From contig JABSSW010000021.1 of NCBI GenBank assembly GCA_018902385.1, forward strand, positions 434,001-498,000: DNA of 64,000 nt, written 5' to 3'. Shown piece after piece: positions 30,303 through 41,273 of this stretch (its first letter is position 1; each line of letters begins with the position of its first letter). The translations under genes were made by a program, and so were the position numbers. The notes beneath the pieces were generated by a model. The model searched no databases, was not told the DNA's origin, and saw only the letters and a list, made by a program, of their open reading frames with translations. The stretch comes from Physcia stellaris (Eukaryota; Ascomycota; Lecanoromycetes; Caliciales; Physciaceae).

Positions 30303-32439
30303 AGTATCGAATGCTAGCATGCAAGCTTGACCGTGGGTGATGTTGGAAATGGAAGCGGTCTTTGCCACGAAGGAGATACCCAGAATTGGATGTTGAATGG
30401 AGAGCAGCTTTTACCTCTCCATACGTGCTGCTGCCGAACCGTGATCTTCAATGTCTTTCCAATGTCAACCATAAGCCGGTGGAGATCGCCTATCTGTGCT
30501 ATTCTTAACAAAAGCTATGAGATAGTCCACTCCAAGTTTCTCGTCTGAGCGAATAGTGGCCTCCGCGGCTCCAAGGTGTGCTACAGCCTCCAAGGCAAGG
30601 ATAGTGCGCTTTTGGCAGGCAGACAGCCCTCCTAAAACTCTGCTGGATGCTAACAGTTCTATCCTGTCTTACTCACGGAGACCGATTTCTCCCAGTCAAC
30701 CCGATCATCAAACCAAGACCTAAATCACAAACCCATCTCTTTGAAAACATAGCTCCAAGATAGACCTATCCCCGAAATATACCTTGCCCAGGAACCTCTT
30801 AGCCTTGGAATCTACGGATCACTAGTCCTCAAGCCAGCAGCTGGATCTCTTTCCATTCCTACCCTCTTTCCCTCTCCCAAACACAGGAGATCCACGCTCC
30901 CCCACCAGGTCACGGCACGCACGTACTCATATCCTCAACCCGCTAAACCTCGTCTCAAAGCCAGATCTCCACCACCAAGCCTCCGCTCCCCCGTCTCCCA
31001 AACATTCCTCTCTCCTTCTCACACCCATTGAGTTCGTAACGGAAGCGCATAGCCATCTGACTACTCCCTTAACACACAGCTACTGCTTCCTATACCCACT
31101 TCCTCTCAAAGGAAAACCTATGATCTCGATTACTCGTGAGGGAGATAGAAGCCATCAATCGGTGGCAGGACATTTAGTTTGAGCTGTTAGATGTGGTTCG
31201 TAGACGGACAATGGGCCAGGGATTGGGGAGGGTGGGAATATCTAGCGCGGGGGCGAGAAGGTACAGAACTCGCTCGTTTCTGAAACTGCTTGTGTCGTAT
31301 TTGGTATCGCGCTCTACGTCGTCATCATCCCTCGCGGCAGTGGGGGTCTGGGAGAGGAGGAGCGGGAGGACTCTGACGTGGTTATCAAACCACTCCCTCG
31401 ATCCTGGATGGAGAATGGGAATGCTATCTTGCTTGGCAACTCGGGTCGATGGGGGGTTGCAACTTATGATTGGTGCGAGTTACGCTTCGTAGTATTCTAG
31501 TGCCCGATTTCCGTTGTTTGGGGGGAGGGGGTTGGGAGCGCTCGTTTTTTGTCAACGGATATATCGTATCGGAAAAGGGGGGATGGTGGGGAGGGGGAAA
31601 TAGGACTCTCTTTCCCCGCAACTCGTTAGCCTCTGGATTAACTCTCTCAAGCGCCCTGAACTCTCAAGTGTTTTGCGTGTGTCGGGTGCTTTCCAATTTT
31701 CTATTAAGCTTGCTTGAACCCACTAGTTGGCTGGAAATTCGAAAGAAAGCACACACATACACTGATGATGTGCTAGCGGCAGAAGCCAAACACGTGATGG
31801 GAAGGGGACTGGTAAGAATTTATGTTCCGTCGTCTCGATTTCCCCTTGAATAACTTTTGTAGATACAACCTGATATTGAACATAGGATGTTAGAATCCAT
31901 ACTTCTACCTTTTTCTATTCACGCTGGAGATCCATGCTCTTTTCTTTGGGTTGGGAGGCTGGAGGGGAAGCTAGCTCCGACAAAGAGCCATGACTATTTT
32001 TCCGACATTAGGGAGGGTATCGAAGTAAACTTTTTGATCTTCGTGACCGAAATAGTGGTTGTAGCTACCGTTTACCAGGATTGGGGAATGGAGGGTTTGA
32101 TGGAAGGGATGTGATAGGGATGGGGGCTTTTGGTGGGGCGAGATATGTTAGTGGTCGCTGAGATTGAGGTGGAGATCGTGTGGAAGGGGGCTGTAAGAAT
32201 TTTGCTTTTGAGACTGGGAGGGTGGTTAGTGCGTAGGTTCTGGCTGAAAATGTGGGCTCGTTGTTGCTACTGGATCCACTGGAGAGTTTGCGAGTCAAAC
32301 ATATAGACCTTGGAGAAGGCCCAACCAGTCACCAAAGATTCCAGCGCTTTGCAAGTACTCCGCTGACGCCCGACTTAATCCCGGCAGCTTTCCACAGATC
32401 CAGACCACACTCCATGAAAACCAACTCCGAGATACCGGC
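30303..32439. other. 2.1-kb stretch with unresolved coding potential on both strands
   Basis: No model could be completed here, but several protein-like open stretches exist. On the plus strand a frame without an early ATG is open from about 30,829 to 31,184. Another runs from about 31,235 to 31,500, includes a hydrophobic ACVVFGIALYVVIIP and starts after an ATATCTAG that could be an acceptor. On the minus strand a frame from about 31,490 to 31,185 reads with words such as SREWFDNHVRVLPLL and ALDIPTLPNPW. A second minus-strand frame covers 32298-32065 and may carry a targeting-like N-terminus. A real multi-exon gene probably lies on one strand; I could not decide which. Confidence 0.3.
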
Positions 32440-32817
32440 CTAGCTTCTACCACCGGCAAACCAACGAGGCTCCTCCCGCGGCGTCTGCTTGAGCCAGCGC
32501 TCGAGAGCCCAGCTCGGACGACGAACACCACTCGAAGCATTCTCGGCAACGCCTCCATCCACTCGATGGTCTTGAACGTTATTTCCTTTGGCGCTATCAC
32601 GGTTTGATGGCGACGAAGACACGGAGCCATTTTCGGCTTTGATGGAGCTTGGTGAGCCCGGGGCCCCTGTAGCGGAATGCTGTGACGTGGACGGGGTACT
32701 GTAGCGGGATCTGGAGGCGGAGTCCCTGTGGACTTGGCTGGAGGGCTGGAAGTGCAATTAGTGAGAGGTCTCTGGATGGAAGGGTCTTACCTTTGTATCG
32801 GGCGTTTTTGGCGACAT
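32440..32817 (-). CDS. small Ser-rich protein with Trp-rich C-terminus, function unknown
   Basis: Two exons, 32817-32791 and 32745-32440, give 110 residues. The 45-bp intron has donor GTAAGA, branch CACTAATT and acceptor TTCCAG; a nine-codon first exon (MSPKTPDTK) joins in phase 0 to PSSQVHRDS. A longer overlapping frame begins at 32896, but it meets the intron in the wrong phase for the conserved-looking end. The middle is Ser/Asn/Gly-rich and probably disordered. The C-terminus RRPSWALERWLKQ followed by EEPRWFAGG is basic and Trp-rich, with the look of a conserved short linear motif or amphipathic helix. There is no signal peptide. I do not recognise the family. Tiny proteins with this design are easily missed by gene finders. 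Confidence 0.68.
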
Positions 32818-34102
32818 GTTGATTTGAGTCTCTTTTCTGCTGGTATTTGAGGGAGTCGAGAGGTTGATATGAGTTTTGGGGTATTGTAGTATACATCGTA
32901 GCTAGGATTTCACTCTTTATATGATCGACCTCAGCATATCAGCCATTATAGCGATGGGAATCATCTGCATGGTCCTTTTGCAAGAATTGAGAGTGGTATA
33001 CACCAACATGGTAGCCTGCAAGGACTTTTCGTTTGTTCTCCGAAGACAGCATAGTCAGGAGGCCGTTACGAAAAGACCGACACCATTACGTCTGGCAGCA
33101 AAGTATTCGTTTAACATGGTACAACAATGCTTTTTCTATCCAATGGGAAGGTTTCCAGGGTAAGGCTGTTCGGATCCCCAAAAGGACCATGCGTAGCGTA
33201 GATATGGTAGCTACGGTACTTTGGCAGAGCAACACATGATCTCAACTGGTCTGTTGAGCACGTGATACCCAGCCAGCACTTCTGGAGAGAAGACTGCAAG
33301 GTACTTTGGGTTTCTCTCATAGGTAGTACGAGGCTAGGGCGAGCACAGCAGCTGCGACAGGGCCATATGCGAGAGGGTCCTGGAGATTATCCAGAGAAGG
33401 TCAACCTTGGCCATACGCCATATCCTGCGAGGTACTTTGGCAGACCAATCAGAAGGTGGACATGCGTTCTCAGGTAGGAAGCTATGGCCATGATTGGTTA
33501 CCCTCGCAAAGATTGGATGTTAGAAGCGTGCCCGGGGTGAAGTTTTCTGGCTAACCTGACTGCATGGTACCTTCGCAGGCTTTCTGAGAAATAGTGGCGA
33601 TGCACGCAGGCTGCTCTCGCAAATGCTCCAAGGCGCTCGGTTTTGTATTTCCATGCATGCGCCCTCTTACGAGATTCCCTCGGCGTGTCCGCTGATTTGT
33701 CTATATTCTCCATTGTGTGATGGTAAATACCAACGCGCCTGATCACTCGATAACAAAGAGCAGTCGCTCCAGCTGAATCAAAGTCGTTCTGCCTGGCGCC
33801 TAGTCAAACACCATGTTTGCGTGTAGATTTTCGACAGGGGCCGACTAGATCGGGTTAGTCGATGGATTCATGCATGGGACTTCTTTAAACGCCACCAGTT
33901 ACCGCGGTCTCAGCCTCAACTGTTTGGAGAAATGCTGTTTGTCGTCCGATCGATTGGATACAAATCGGCGGACAAAACGCGGTGCTATTCGAGAGTGAGG
34001 CTCGGCACCCATATCGTGGTTGACGACGAGAACTTATATCAGCCATGTCTCCCTCGTGCGCAATCCGGGTTACGGTCGAGGCTGGATTCATAGTCTCGCG
34101 AG
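32818..34102. other. intergenic, no gene seen
   Basis: This is the region between divergent genes, so it holds both promoters. Short frames at 33033-33477 lack support. The 14-base word GGTACTTTGGCAGA occurs at 33215-33228 and 33431-33444, with a 10-base partial copy at 33300. Confidence 0.45.
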
Positions 34103-35538
34103 ATGGCTGCGTCCCTACACGATGTCGATGTTGAGATGACGGGGCAGGATTCTAACCATGGGCATTCGACTGAATGGGCCAGCAGGGCAGATTGGATACA
34201 ACATAAAAAAGCCATCTCCCAGCTCTATGCGCAAAACACCCTCCCGGAAGTCATGAAAATCATGGAGAGTCAGTACAACTTCAAAGCAACGTTCGTGATC
34301 GTGCAACAATGTACCCTTCCACCATTGAGATGCTAATACACGTGCAGGGCAAAAATGTACAAAACACGTATCAAGCGATGGGGCTTGGATAAGAAGCACA
34401 AGGAGAAAGAAATGAGAGCAATCGTACACAAACGTGCGCATCGAGCAGACAAAGGGAAAGCATCAGTATTTTGGATAAGAGGCAAGGAGGTCGACTATAA
34501 GGATGTGGTCCGCTATTGGGAACGTCGACATATTCCGATGGCCGAAGTCCTCAGGCAGCGTGCTGAGTCAAGTACGCCTGAGCCTGTGGAATGTCGTACT
34601 CCTGTGCTTCCGCCACTTAGTACCCCAGCAGAATTTGCAATTCCCGAACGCATATTCATACAGGTCCGGGATTACCACAGAGGTTCTTTTGAGTCTGGAA
34701 TATGGCGAACGAATGAGGACGGCTTCTGCTGTCGGACAACCAAGCTCGAATCTTTCAACGACGACATCGACTGGTTAGACGCTGCTGAGGACAGTTGCGA
34801 GCGAGCTTGTGATGCGTTGGATAATCGCAACTCCCAGGAAGCTTGGTTTTTCTGGAGGCTCGCCACCGAAAAGATCATAGACATGGTCCGGGGAGAACAC
34901 CCTTATACCTTCGCCCAGCTTTTCGCACTCGTTCAGTGCGTTCGATGGAAGGGTAGGCCAGCGATAGTCTCAGCAATACTTCGTCATTTATCCGACAGGA
35001 GCGAACTCGTGTTAGGCAGGAATCATCCGTTCACGATGGTATGCGGTTGGCTTGCGGCCCCTATTATGGAAGATAATAGCAACGCCTATCAAGATATCAT
35101 TTGCGAAAGTCTTCGAGCGGTTCATGACTGCTTTCGACGAGCACTGGGACGCCTTCATCATACCACCGTGGAGACTTATCTAATATATTTGATACAGGCT
35201 CACGACCGAGGGTCTGATGTCGTGGCAATTGAGTTAGAAAGGTTGCTGCGTGAATGCGAGCTCCATTTCGATCCCGAAGATATTCGAACGACGACTGTAC
35301 AAGTACGAATAGACCATCACAACGGTATGTCTTCTGCATCTTTTGAGCGCGCTATCAGGACATCTCCAGGAGCTAACCACCAGCAGCTTTTCTTGGAGAA
35401 AGGAGTGATGGAGAATTTGGGAGTTGCGCTTTTCATCCGTTGGCTCCCTTCGGTCGATGGATGTGGATGTCAGACGATGAATTGAAACGATTCCCCCGAG
35501 ACTTATGCCCAGTTCATGGACGCTTGCCTACTGGGTAG
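34103..35538 (+). CDS. Clr5-domain protein
   Basis: Exons 34103-34290, 34348-35324 and 35387-35538 give 438 residues. Introns are 57 and 62 bp, with donors GTTCGT and GTATGT and branch sites GCTAATAC and GCTAACC. Splicing out 35325-35386 replaces an uninterrupted tail with one ending WMWMSDDELKRFP...GRLPTG, a more protein-like reading. The N-terminal Clr5 domain (about residues 28-85) is clear: WIQHKKAISQLYAQN, MKIMESQYNFKAT and MYKTRIKRWGLDKK. Clr5-type proteins of Pezizomycotina are probable DNA-binding or nuclear factors, named after the fission yeast silencing factor Clr5. The remaining 340 residues are mainly helical, as in many relatives where this part forms TPR-like repeats. No signal peptide or membrane helices. 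Confidence 0.82.
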
Positions 35539-36367
35539 GCGATGTCGAGCGTCAAGGACGACTTCAGAAACATCAAATGATTATTTACGGTAACACAAGC
35601 CATTTAAGCGCTGCGGGCGCTTGGCGTTCTAGTCCACCAATCATATCATTTCTGCACTCTCTGGCAATTCCTTTTATGTATCTTACCTTTACGAATCCTA
35701 CACTTTGCTTTCAACACTTCAACAGGAGACATTGATACCCCTCACAATACTACATTGATGACCAAATAGGTCACAGTAGCAAAGAAATATGCGAATAATC
35801 TCAAGTTGGAACGCTTCATAAAGCACTCGTCTGTCGCAATCCAATCCAGAGGCTGCCCACGTCGAACCTATTGATCCAATCGATCATCAGCTTTGAAGAT
35901 GTAGTTATGGCAGGCTGACCTTTAGCCGGTGGTCCCTTGAGGGCTAGATTCGTCCCTTGATGGTTGGAAATACTCGCAGTAGGATGATACTGCCAGCCTG
36001 CGCCACGAGTGTGATCCTGCTTCGGGTTTGCGTGTCCAACACACAAGCAACAAGGCCACACAATTATGTAACATCGCGATTGGCCCAATCTCCATTATGC
36101 TACTTGCTCGATTGCCGAGTCCTAGAAAGGACAGTTCTGGCTTGCTTCCTCATGATCGCGAGGTTAAAGAGTGTTCTAGCAAGAATTCCCCATCATTCCT
36201 AAGCTCCGTTGTCTTATCCCAATTTCTAGTCGTATACCCACGTTGACCGTGTAATTTCTTACCAGCGTTGCTTGACGCATGCTGGCTTCGCGAAAAATTC
36301 CTATCTACACTTTAATTGATTCATTCATCTTCTTAGCACGTTGATCGTGGCACAGAAAGATTGGTAT
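35539..36367. other. intergenic, no gene seen
   Basis: This stretch contains the 3' side of the Clr5 gene and the promoter of the secreted-protein gene. Small frames here show no splice support. Confidence 0.45.
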
Positions 36368-38400
36368 ATGTTCGGCATGATGTTTAACTACTGGAGGGCA
36401 CTTTTAGTGCTGGAATTGGTCGCTACCTCCAGCATCGTATCAGCAGCAAGACCTGGGCATGCAAGGGAAGCACGTGATCTCACCGAGTAAGTCGTCTTGA
36501 TACATTTGTTCACTTTTTGAGCTACTCAAGTAACCGAACGAGAGCAAGTTTCTCAAGCCTCGGCATACTGACATACGAGATTCCGACAGGACGACCGCTG
36601 GTGTAACAGGCACTGAGCTAGCTGGGACCTCGACCTCGACGCCCTCTAGTACCGCCTCTAGTATCGTATGCGATGCTCAGAACTGTGGCGACTCTGGATG
36701 CGCAGCTGGTGATAGCCCGGCCCGAAGCAAGCGCGAGAGGCCTCTGAGCCTGGGTCGGCTGGCGACGCCCAAGGACTATCTACGAGATGACCTTGCCAAA
36801 CGCGGCATGATAGCTGTACCACGCAACCAGGTGCACCGGGATTTGAGCAAGCGCGGGTTTATCGATACCGTTGCAGGGGTGGATTACAGAGGCAATATGG
36901 ATCAGTTCATCTCTGAAGAGAGTAAGTCATCCTCTGCTTTCACCCATAAGCTCGCAATCTTTAGACCTGCTTGCAAAAGCGAAGATTCTCATGCAAACAA
37001 TGTAGCCTATGACATAAACCATACACATTTTCTTGCCCACCTATTACCCTTAGGCATCAAATACTCTACCGTCTTTGCTGTTCGATTGAGCTAACGATGT
37101 ATCGCAGTCACGAAGGATGGACAAAGGCCACTCCTCAACCGGCAGATTGGCCGATTCTCGTCCGCGCTTGCGGTGGCGTTTGATGCTCCACCAAATGAAG
37201 GCGAATATTATCCGTCCGTTTCAGGATTGGAAGGTTGTACATCGGTTGTAGTAAGTGGTTTCCTGCAGCCTCTTCTACCACGCCCGATATATTTACAGCC
37301 ACTTGATCTCCTCCAAAACCCTAGGCCCCAGCGGCCAAAAGTACTCGAATTTCGAAATCCGTACGTAGTTATTGGAAAGCTGACTCTGCACCTACACAGA
37401 TTATTGGAGAAAAAGGCTGCTGGATCAGCCATTTTTGGGAAGCTCAATCCTTTGAAGCCAGTGATGAGATCTTTCAGAATACTGTCATCCACTCTATCGA
37501 AGAAGGGGATGATGGTAGCAAAAATATGAAAAGTCCCTTCAATGGAGATACTAAGACTCGCATACCTGAATTAGCCGACGGCGAAGGCGAATCACCATTC
37601 AAGCCGCAGATTTTCATCTCGACGCCAAACGATGGTGGCGATGGATATCTTTTCAACGATAGGCTTACCTTGATTGAACAGGTTTTGGTAGGACCCGGTA
37701 GAGCTTTTGAGGGTGTAAGTCTTTGAAATACCACGTGTGGGATACTAGCAATACTGACCCTATTGCTCAACAGATCGAGGTCAAAAGACGGGGTTACACG
37801 AAGCGGCCACCGGATACAGCAAGCGCGCACGGCAAGGTGCTCATCCAGTACACGAACGACCAAACGGACGAGATGGGAGATCGTATCAAATGCCCACAGA
37901 CAGCCATCTACCGACTATGGTTCGAGGACGAGAAGATGGCGGACCATGAGTGGCCCGCCGCGGGTGACCAAATCGCTGCCGGAACGAATAATCGAAAGCG
38001 CCAGGACGGTAGCTGTGGGCCTGAAAATTCCACGACTTCGCTACCACCAGTCACGACTTCTGCACCGTCGCCCACATCCTCGGTGCCACTAACTACCACC
38101 CCTCCGCCTCCTACGACGACTCCCCCAGCGCCATCGACAACGTCAGTACCACCACTAACAACATCTACACCACTGGAACCGACACCAACGTCAGAGGACG
38201 GGCCAACCCCACTGCCCGAAAATCCCACACCAGATGATGGACCAACCCCCCTGCCCGAAGATATCGAGGCTGTTCCAGATGATGGGCCAACTCCGCTGCC
38301 CGAAGATATCGAGGCTATTCCAGATGATAAAGACGGCGGCGACGAGAATGACAGCCACGGGCTTCCTATCCCATTCTGTATGATAACAGGGTTTTGTTAG
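36368..38400 (+). CDS. large secreted protein with Lys-Arg sites and Thr/Pro-rich tail
   Basis: Five exons: 36368-36486, 36590-36921, 37108-37250, 37400-37714 and 37774-38400; 511 residues. All donors are GTAAGT and branch sites fit (ACTGAC, GCTAAC, GCTGAC, ACTGAC). A signal peptide is likely (hydrophobic ALLVLELVATSSIVSA, residues 11-26). Residues 45-75 are Ser/Thr-rich, followed by a short Cys cluster. Lys-Arg pairs at 87-88, 110-111 and 127-128 look like Kex2 sites; the last two sit in the similar contexts DDLAKRGMI and RDLSKRGFI. The core (about 150-400) has the pattern GCTSVV-IIGEKGCWISHFWE found in uncharacterised secreted proteins of filamentous fungi, with later IFISTPND and KVLIQYTND. 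The tail from about 405 is a Thr/Pro linker plus an acidic GPTPLPED repeat. Likely extracellular; function unknown. Confidence 0.8.
38230..38319 (+). repeat. 45-bp in-frame tandem repeat, two copies plus partial flanks
   Basis: Two 45-bp units (38230-38274 and 38275-38319) differ at only a few bases and encode the acidic 15-residue PDDGPTPLPEDIEA(V/I) unit. A degenerate unit precedes them at about 38,190 and a truncated one follows at 38,320. Such units change copy number readily between strains. Confidence 0.85.
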
Positions 38401-38969
38401 ATCGCCGAAGCGTTTGCTGGAAATAATTCAACATCAATTTAGTAGTGATCTTTATACTTGTGACCGATATTCTCAGCACGAGACATTTAGTCTCATCTAG
38501 GAAAAACTTCAAAGGATAGTCTTGTGTTTCCAGAAGTTCATGTCTACGAAAAATTTAGCCTCAACTACCTGGATGTGCATTGCTCTTGATTAAGATCCAA
38601 GACAAGATTCTTTGGTAGTGAGTAGGTTCTAAGGTACCTTAAGGGTGAATAATTACGGTTCTAAGCTCTAACAGTCCAGAGACATTGTTAAGTTACTAGC
38701 GACCTCACAACATTTAGGACCACGGATCGGTTGGGTTTCAAACACCGACCAGATCGCTCAAACTTGATGTGTCAATGCGCAGCACACAGATTGCAAAATC
38801 CTCGTGTCCACAACCAACCCTTTGACACAGCCCCACCGCGCAACCGCATTTCCTATCGCACAACCCCCTTCTTCGACAAAAATCTTTCCATAAGAACAAT
38901 AACTCATCTCCCTCCATCACCAAAATCCCCTCAACCTTACAACACCCCAAAAGTGAATAAACCCCAACC
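38401..38969. other. intergenic, no gene seen
   Basis: This holds the 3' region of the secreted-protein gene and the promoter of the ankyrin gene. The last 150 bp are C/A-rich, as expected of a fungal 5' leader. Confidence 0.45.
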
Positions 38970-40162
38970 ATGTCCAAACCTCCACCCACCCCGCACCAAA
39001 TCCTCGCCGCCGGCATAATCGCCAACTCCATCCCCCAAGTCCAGCACGGCATCGACCTCCTCTCGAACACCCGCCGCGGCTTCGAGCCCCTCAAAGCGCT
39101 GAGGCAAGCCATCATGCACTGCCAGCCCGAGATAGTGCGCTACCTGCTCGCCGAGACGGGCGCCACTGTCGAGGACCTTCCGCCGCGGTACGTGTATTAT
39201 GCGATGAATTGCAGAGGGGAAGTGAGAGAGGAGGAGATGATGGAGATGGAGCGGGTGGAGAGGACGTGGGATGTGTTGGTGGAGGAGGGGTGGGATGTTA
39301 ATTTCCGGGGGAGGAGGGAGGTGAGAGGGGAGGATGAGTATGAATTGATTCCTTTCTCTGCTTCCCTGTAATCCCCTCAACTGTGCACTCGATGTCGGGA
39401 AAGTAAGGTACTGATATCGCGTGTTGCTGTAGCAATGTTATCCACGTCCCAGAAGAATCCCTCCTCACCCTCGCGCTCCCCTTTCCCCGCCTCGTGTCTT
39501 GGTGTCTCGCCCACGGCGCCTCAGTCCTCGACCCCCCCGATCTGCATCCCCTTTCCACACCTCCGCTCCTCGAAGCAGCAGCCAGCAAAGCCTCGCTAGA
39601 CACCTTCCAACTCCTCCAACAGCGCGGCGCACAGCTAACTCGACGGGTGCTGCATAGGGCGGTTGAGGCGGCTGCTTATGGAGGTGGGGAGGGAGGTGGG
39701 GAGAGGATGGCATTGGTGAAGTATCTGGTAGAGGAGCTGGGATGCGATGTCAATGCCCTGGATGTGGAGCCGGGGAAGCAGTTTCCTAACCATTGGGGCA
39801 CGCCGATGGGGTATGCGGTGCATGTTTCGCATGGGGGTGGGCCGGGGAGGGGGAGGGAGGTTGTGGGGTTTTTGCTTGAGGTGAGTTTTCGTGCTTGTTT
39901 TTCCGATGCCTTTTTTTTCTCTTTTGTTTTTTTCTTCTTTTTTTGACAGACAGCATATTTGGGGGACGTCACTTTTTTTTGGGGGGGAAAGAGGATGCTG
40001 ATATCAGTGTGCTTGTAGAAAGGCGCTGATCCGACCATCAAAGACTGCTGGGATGGGAATAGTCCTTTAGATAAAGCCCGGAAGGGGTTTGCTGGGAAAG
40101 CGGTGATTGAGGTTCTGGAGGAGTGGGAGAGGAGGCAAGAGAAGGATGCCGTCGAACAGTAG
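38970..40162 (+). CDS. small ankyrin repeat protein
   Basis: Exons 38970-39337, 39433-39880 and 40019-40162 give 319 residues. Introns are 95 and 138 bp with donors GTATGA and GTGAGT, and phases 2 and 0 agree. The second intron carries a long T-rich tract. Ankyrin-type units are visible: EPLKALRQAIMHCQPEIVRYLLAE near residue 40, PLLEAAASKASLDTFQLLQQRGA near 185, a unit with MALVKYLVEELGCDVNALD near 230, and KGADPTIKDCW...SPLDKAR in the last exon. The middle strand WDVLVEEGWDVNFRG also fits. There is no signal peptide, membrane segment or extra domain. It probably acts as a protein-binding scaffold in the cytosol; the partner is unknown. The first exon has a strong C bias at third positions, unlike the later G-rich part. 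Confidence 0.82.
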
Positions 40163-41273
40163 CATGGATGAAAAGTGAAAGGAGCTAATGTTATTTTAGA
40201 GGTCGATCTTTAATCTCCAGATTTGAAGCTTGTATATTCCTTTTGGTTTTCGAACTGTATTTGTCTGGTTTCCAATCCCTTCTCGTAATGCTTTGTCGCT
40301 TCTTTAGGGCTTTCCATGGGATCATGAAACCGTCAATGGGATTTGTTCGCTGGAGACTCCCATACTATGGATTTACAACTCGGTCTGTATCGCTACTGGA
40401 TGGAGGGTGAAAGAACTACAGGTTTTAAACTAGATCTGTGCTAAGACCTTCCAACTCCTAACAATATACGATAAACACTTCAAGCTCGCCCTAGACTCGA
40501 GGAGGATGATATATTAATTAGGGTGAGACCAGAAGATCGATAGAAGAGTTTTGTTATGAAAGAAATCGCTCAGTGTGGATAGATCAAGCAGACATACCTG
40601 CTGACGAGATTCACAGAAAAGCACACGGCGGAACAAGCCATAGTTTGGACATTGCTATCTATCATCTTGCTGTCTTGCTGATGGAATCGACAATGGGACG
40701 GTTGGAGATCAGAGGTTTATCGCTGGAGATTGCAATGGCCCGGTGCGTGCTGGAGGTAGCTACTCAAAAACACGCGATCCAAGACTTCCCAAAGGCAGCA
40801 AGAGGAAGAATGCGCCTTAGGACAATTGGGCTTTTGTCGATCGTCATACTTCGAAGCGTTGGGAAATACTTTCGTCGAACTTGCGATATCGATTTTCACG
40901 ATAGGAATATTGAAATGGATTCCTTTCGCTTGTTCGCTGTCATTCGCCTTTCTAACACTGACTGGAAAGATTTAACCCTTATTGTAATTTCTCGATGGAA
41001 TGGGAGGAAATCGCAGTCGCTATTGAAAGGTCACATGACGGATGAGGAAGCGGCTGTCGGATCTTTCCTGCATCTCGTATGCGCCGTTCTCACCTCTCGC
41101 GGTATCGTACAGGATTCTTCGTCCTTATGATTTTGGAAGGAGTCTCGAGAGCCATAACGATTTGAAGCTGTCGGCATTGGCTAGAGCGTACGTACCTTGA
41201 ACATTTCCTTCTTGTGGACCAGGGTAATACATGAACTGCTTCTTTCATAACCTCTTTCGCATTCAATCGGACC
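40163..41273. other. intergenic containing a possible gene remnant
   Basis: Apart from the frame at 40573-41130 described separately, nothing credible is visible. The last 150 bp before 41274 should be the promoter and leader of the cysteine-rich secreted protein. Confidence 0.4.
40573..41130 (+). pseudogene. possible HET-domain-like remnant
   Basis: The frame has no ATG at its left end and no clear upstream exon. Its first residues, VWIDQADIPADEIHRKA and then DIAIYHLAVLL, resemble the second block of fungal HET domains (WIDQ..IP...KH, IY..A..V..L), a module that controls heterokaryon incompatibility. The rest, about 150 residues, is not recognisable, and the family's other blocks are missing. 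It looks like an old, incomplete copy rather than a working gene. The similarity is weak and could be chance. Confidence 0.25.

Noticed and set aside
31193-31492. 99-codon plus-strand frame in the unresolved region
   Set aside because: It begins at a non-ATG codon and another frame over the same bases looks more protein-like.
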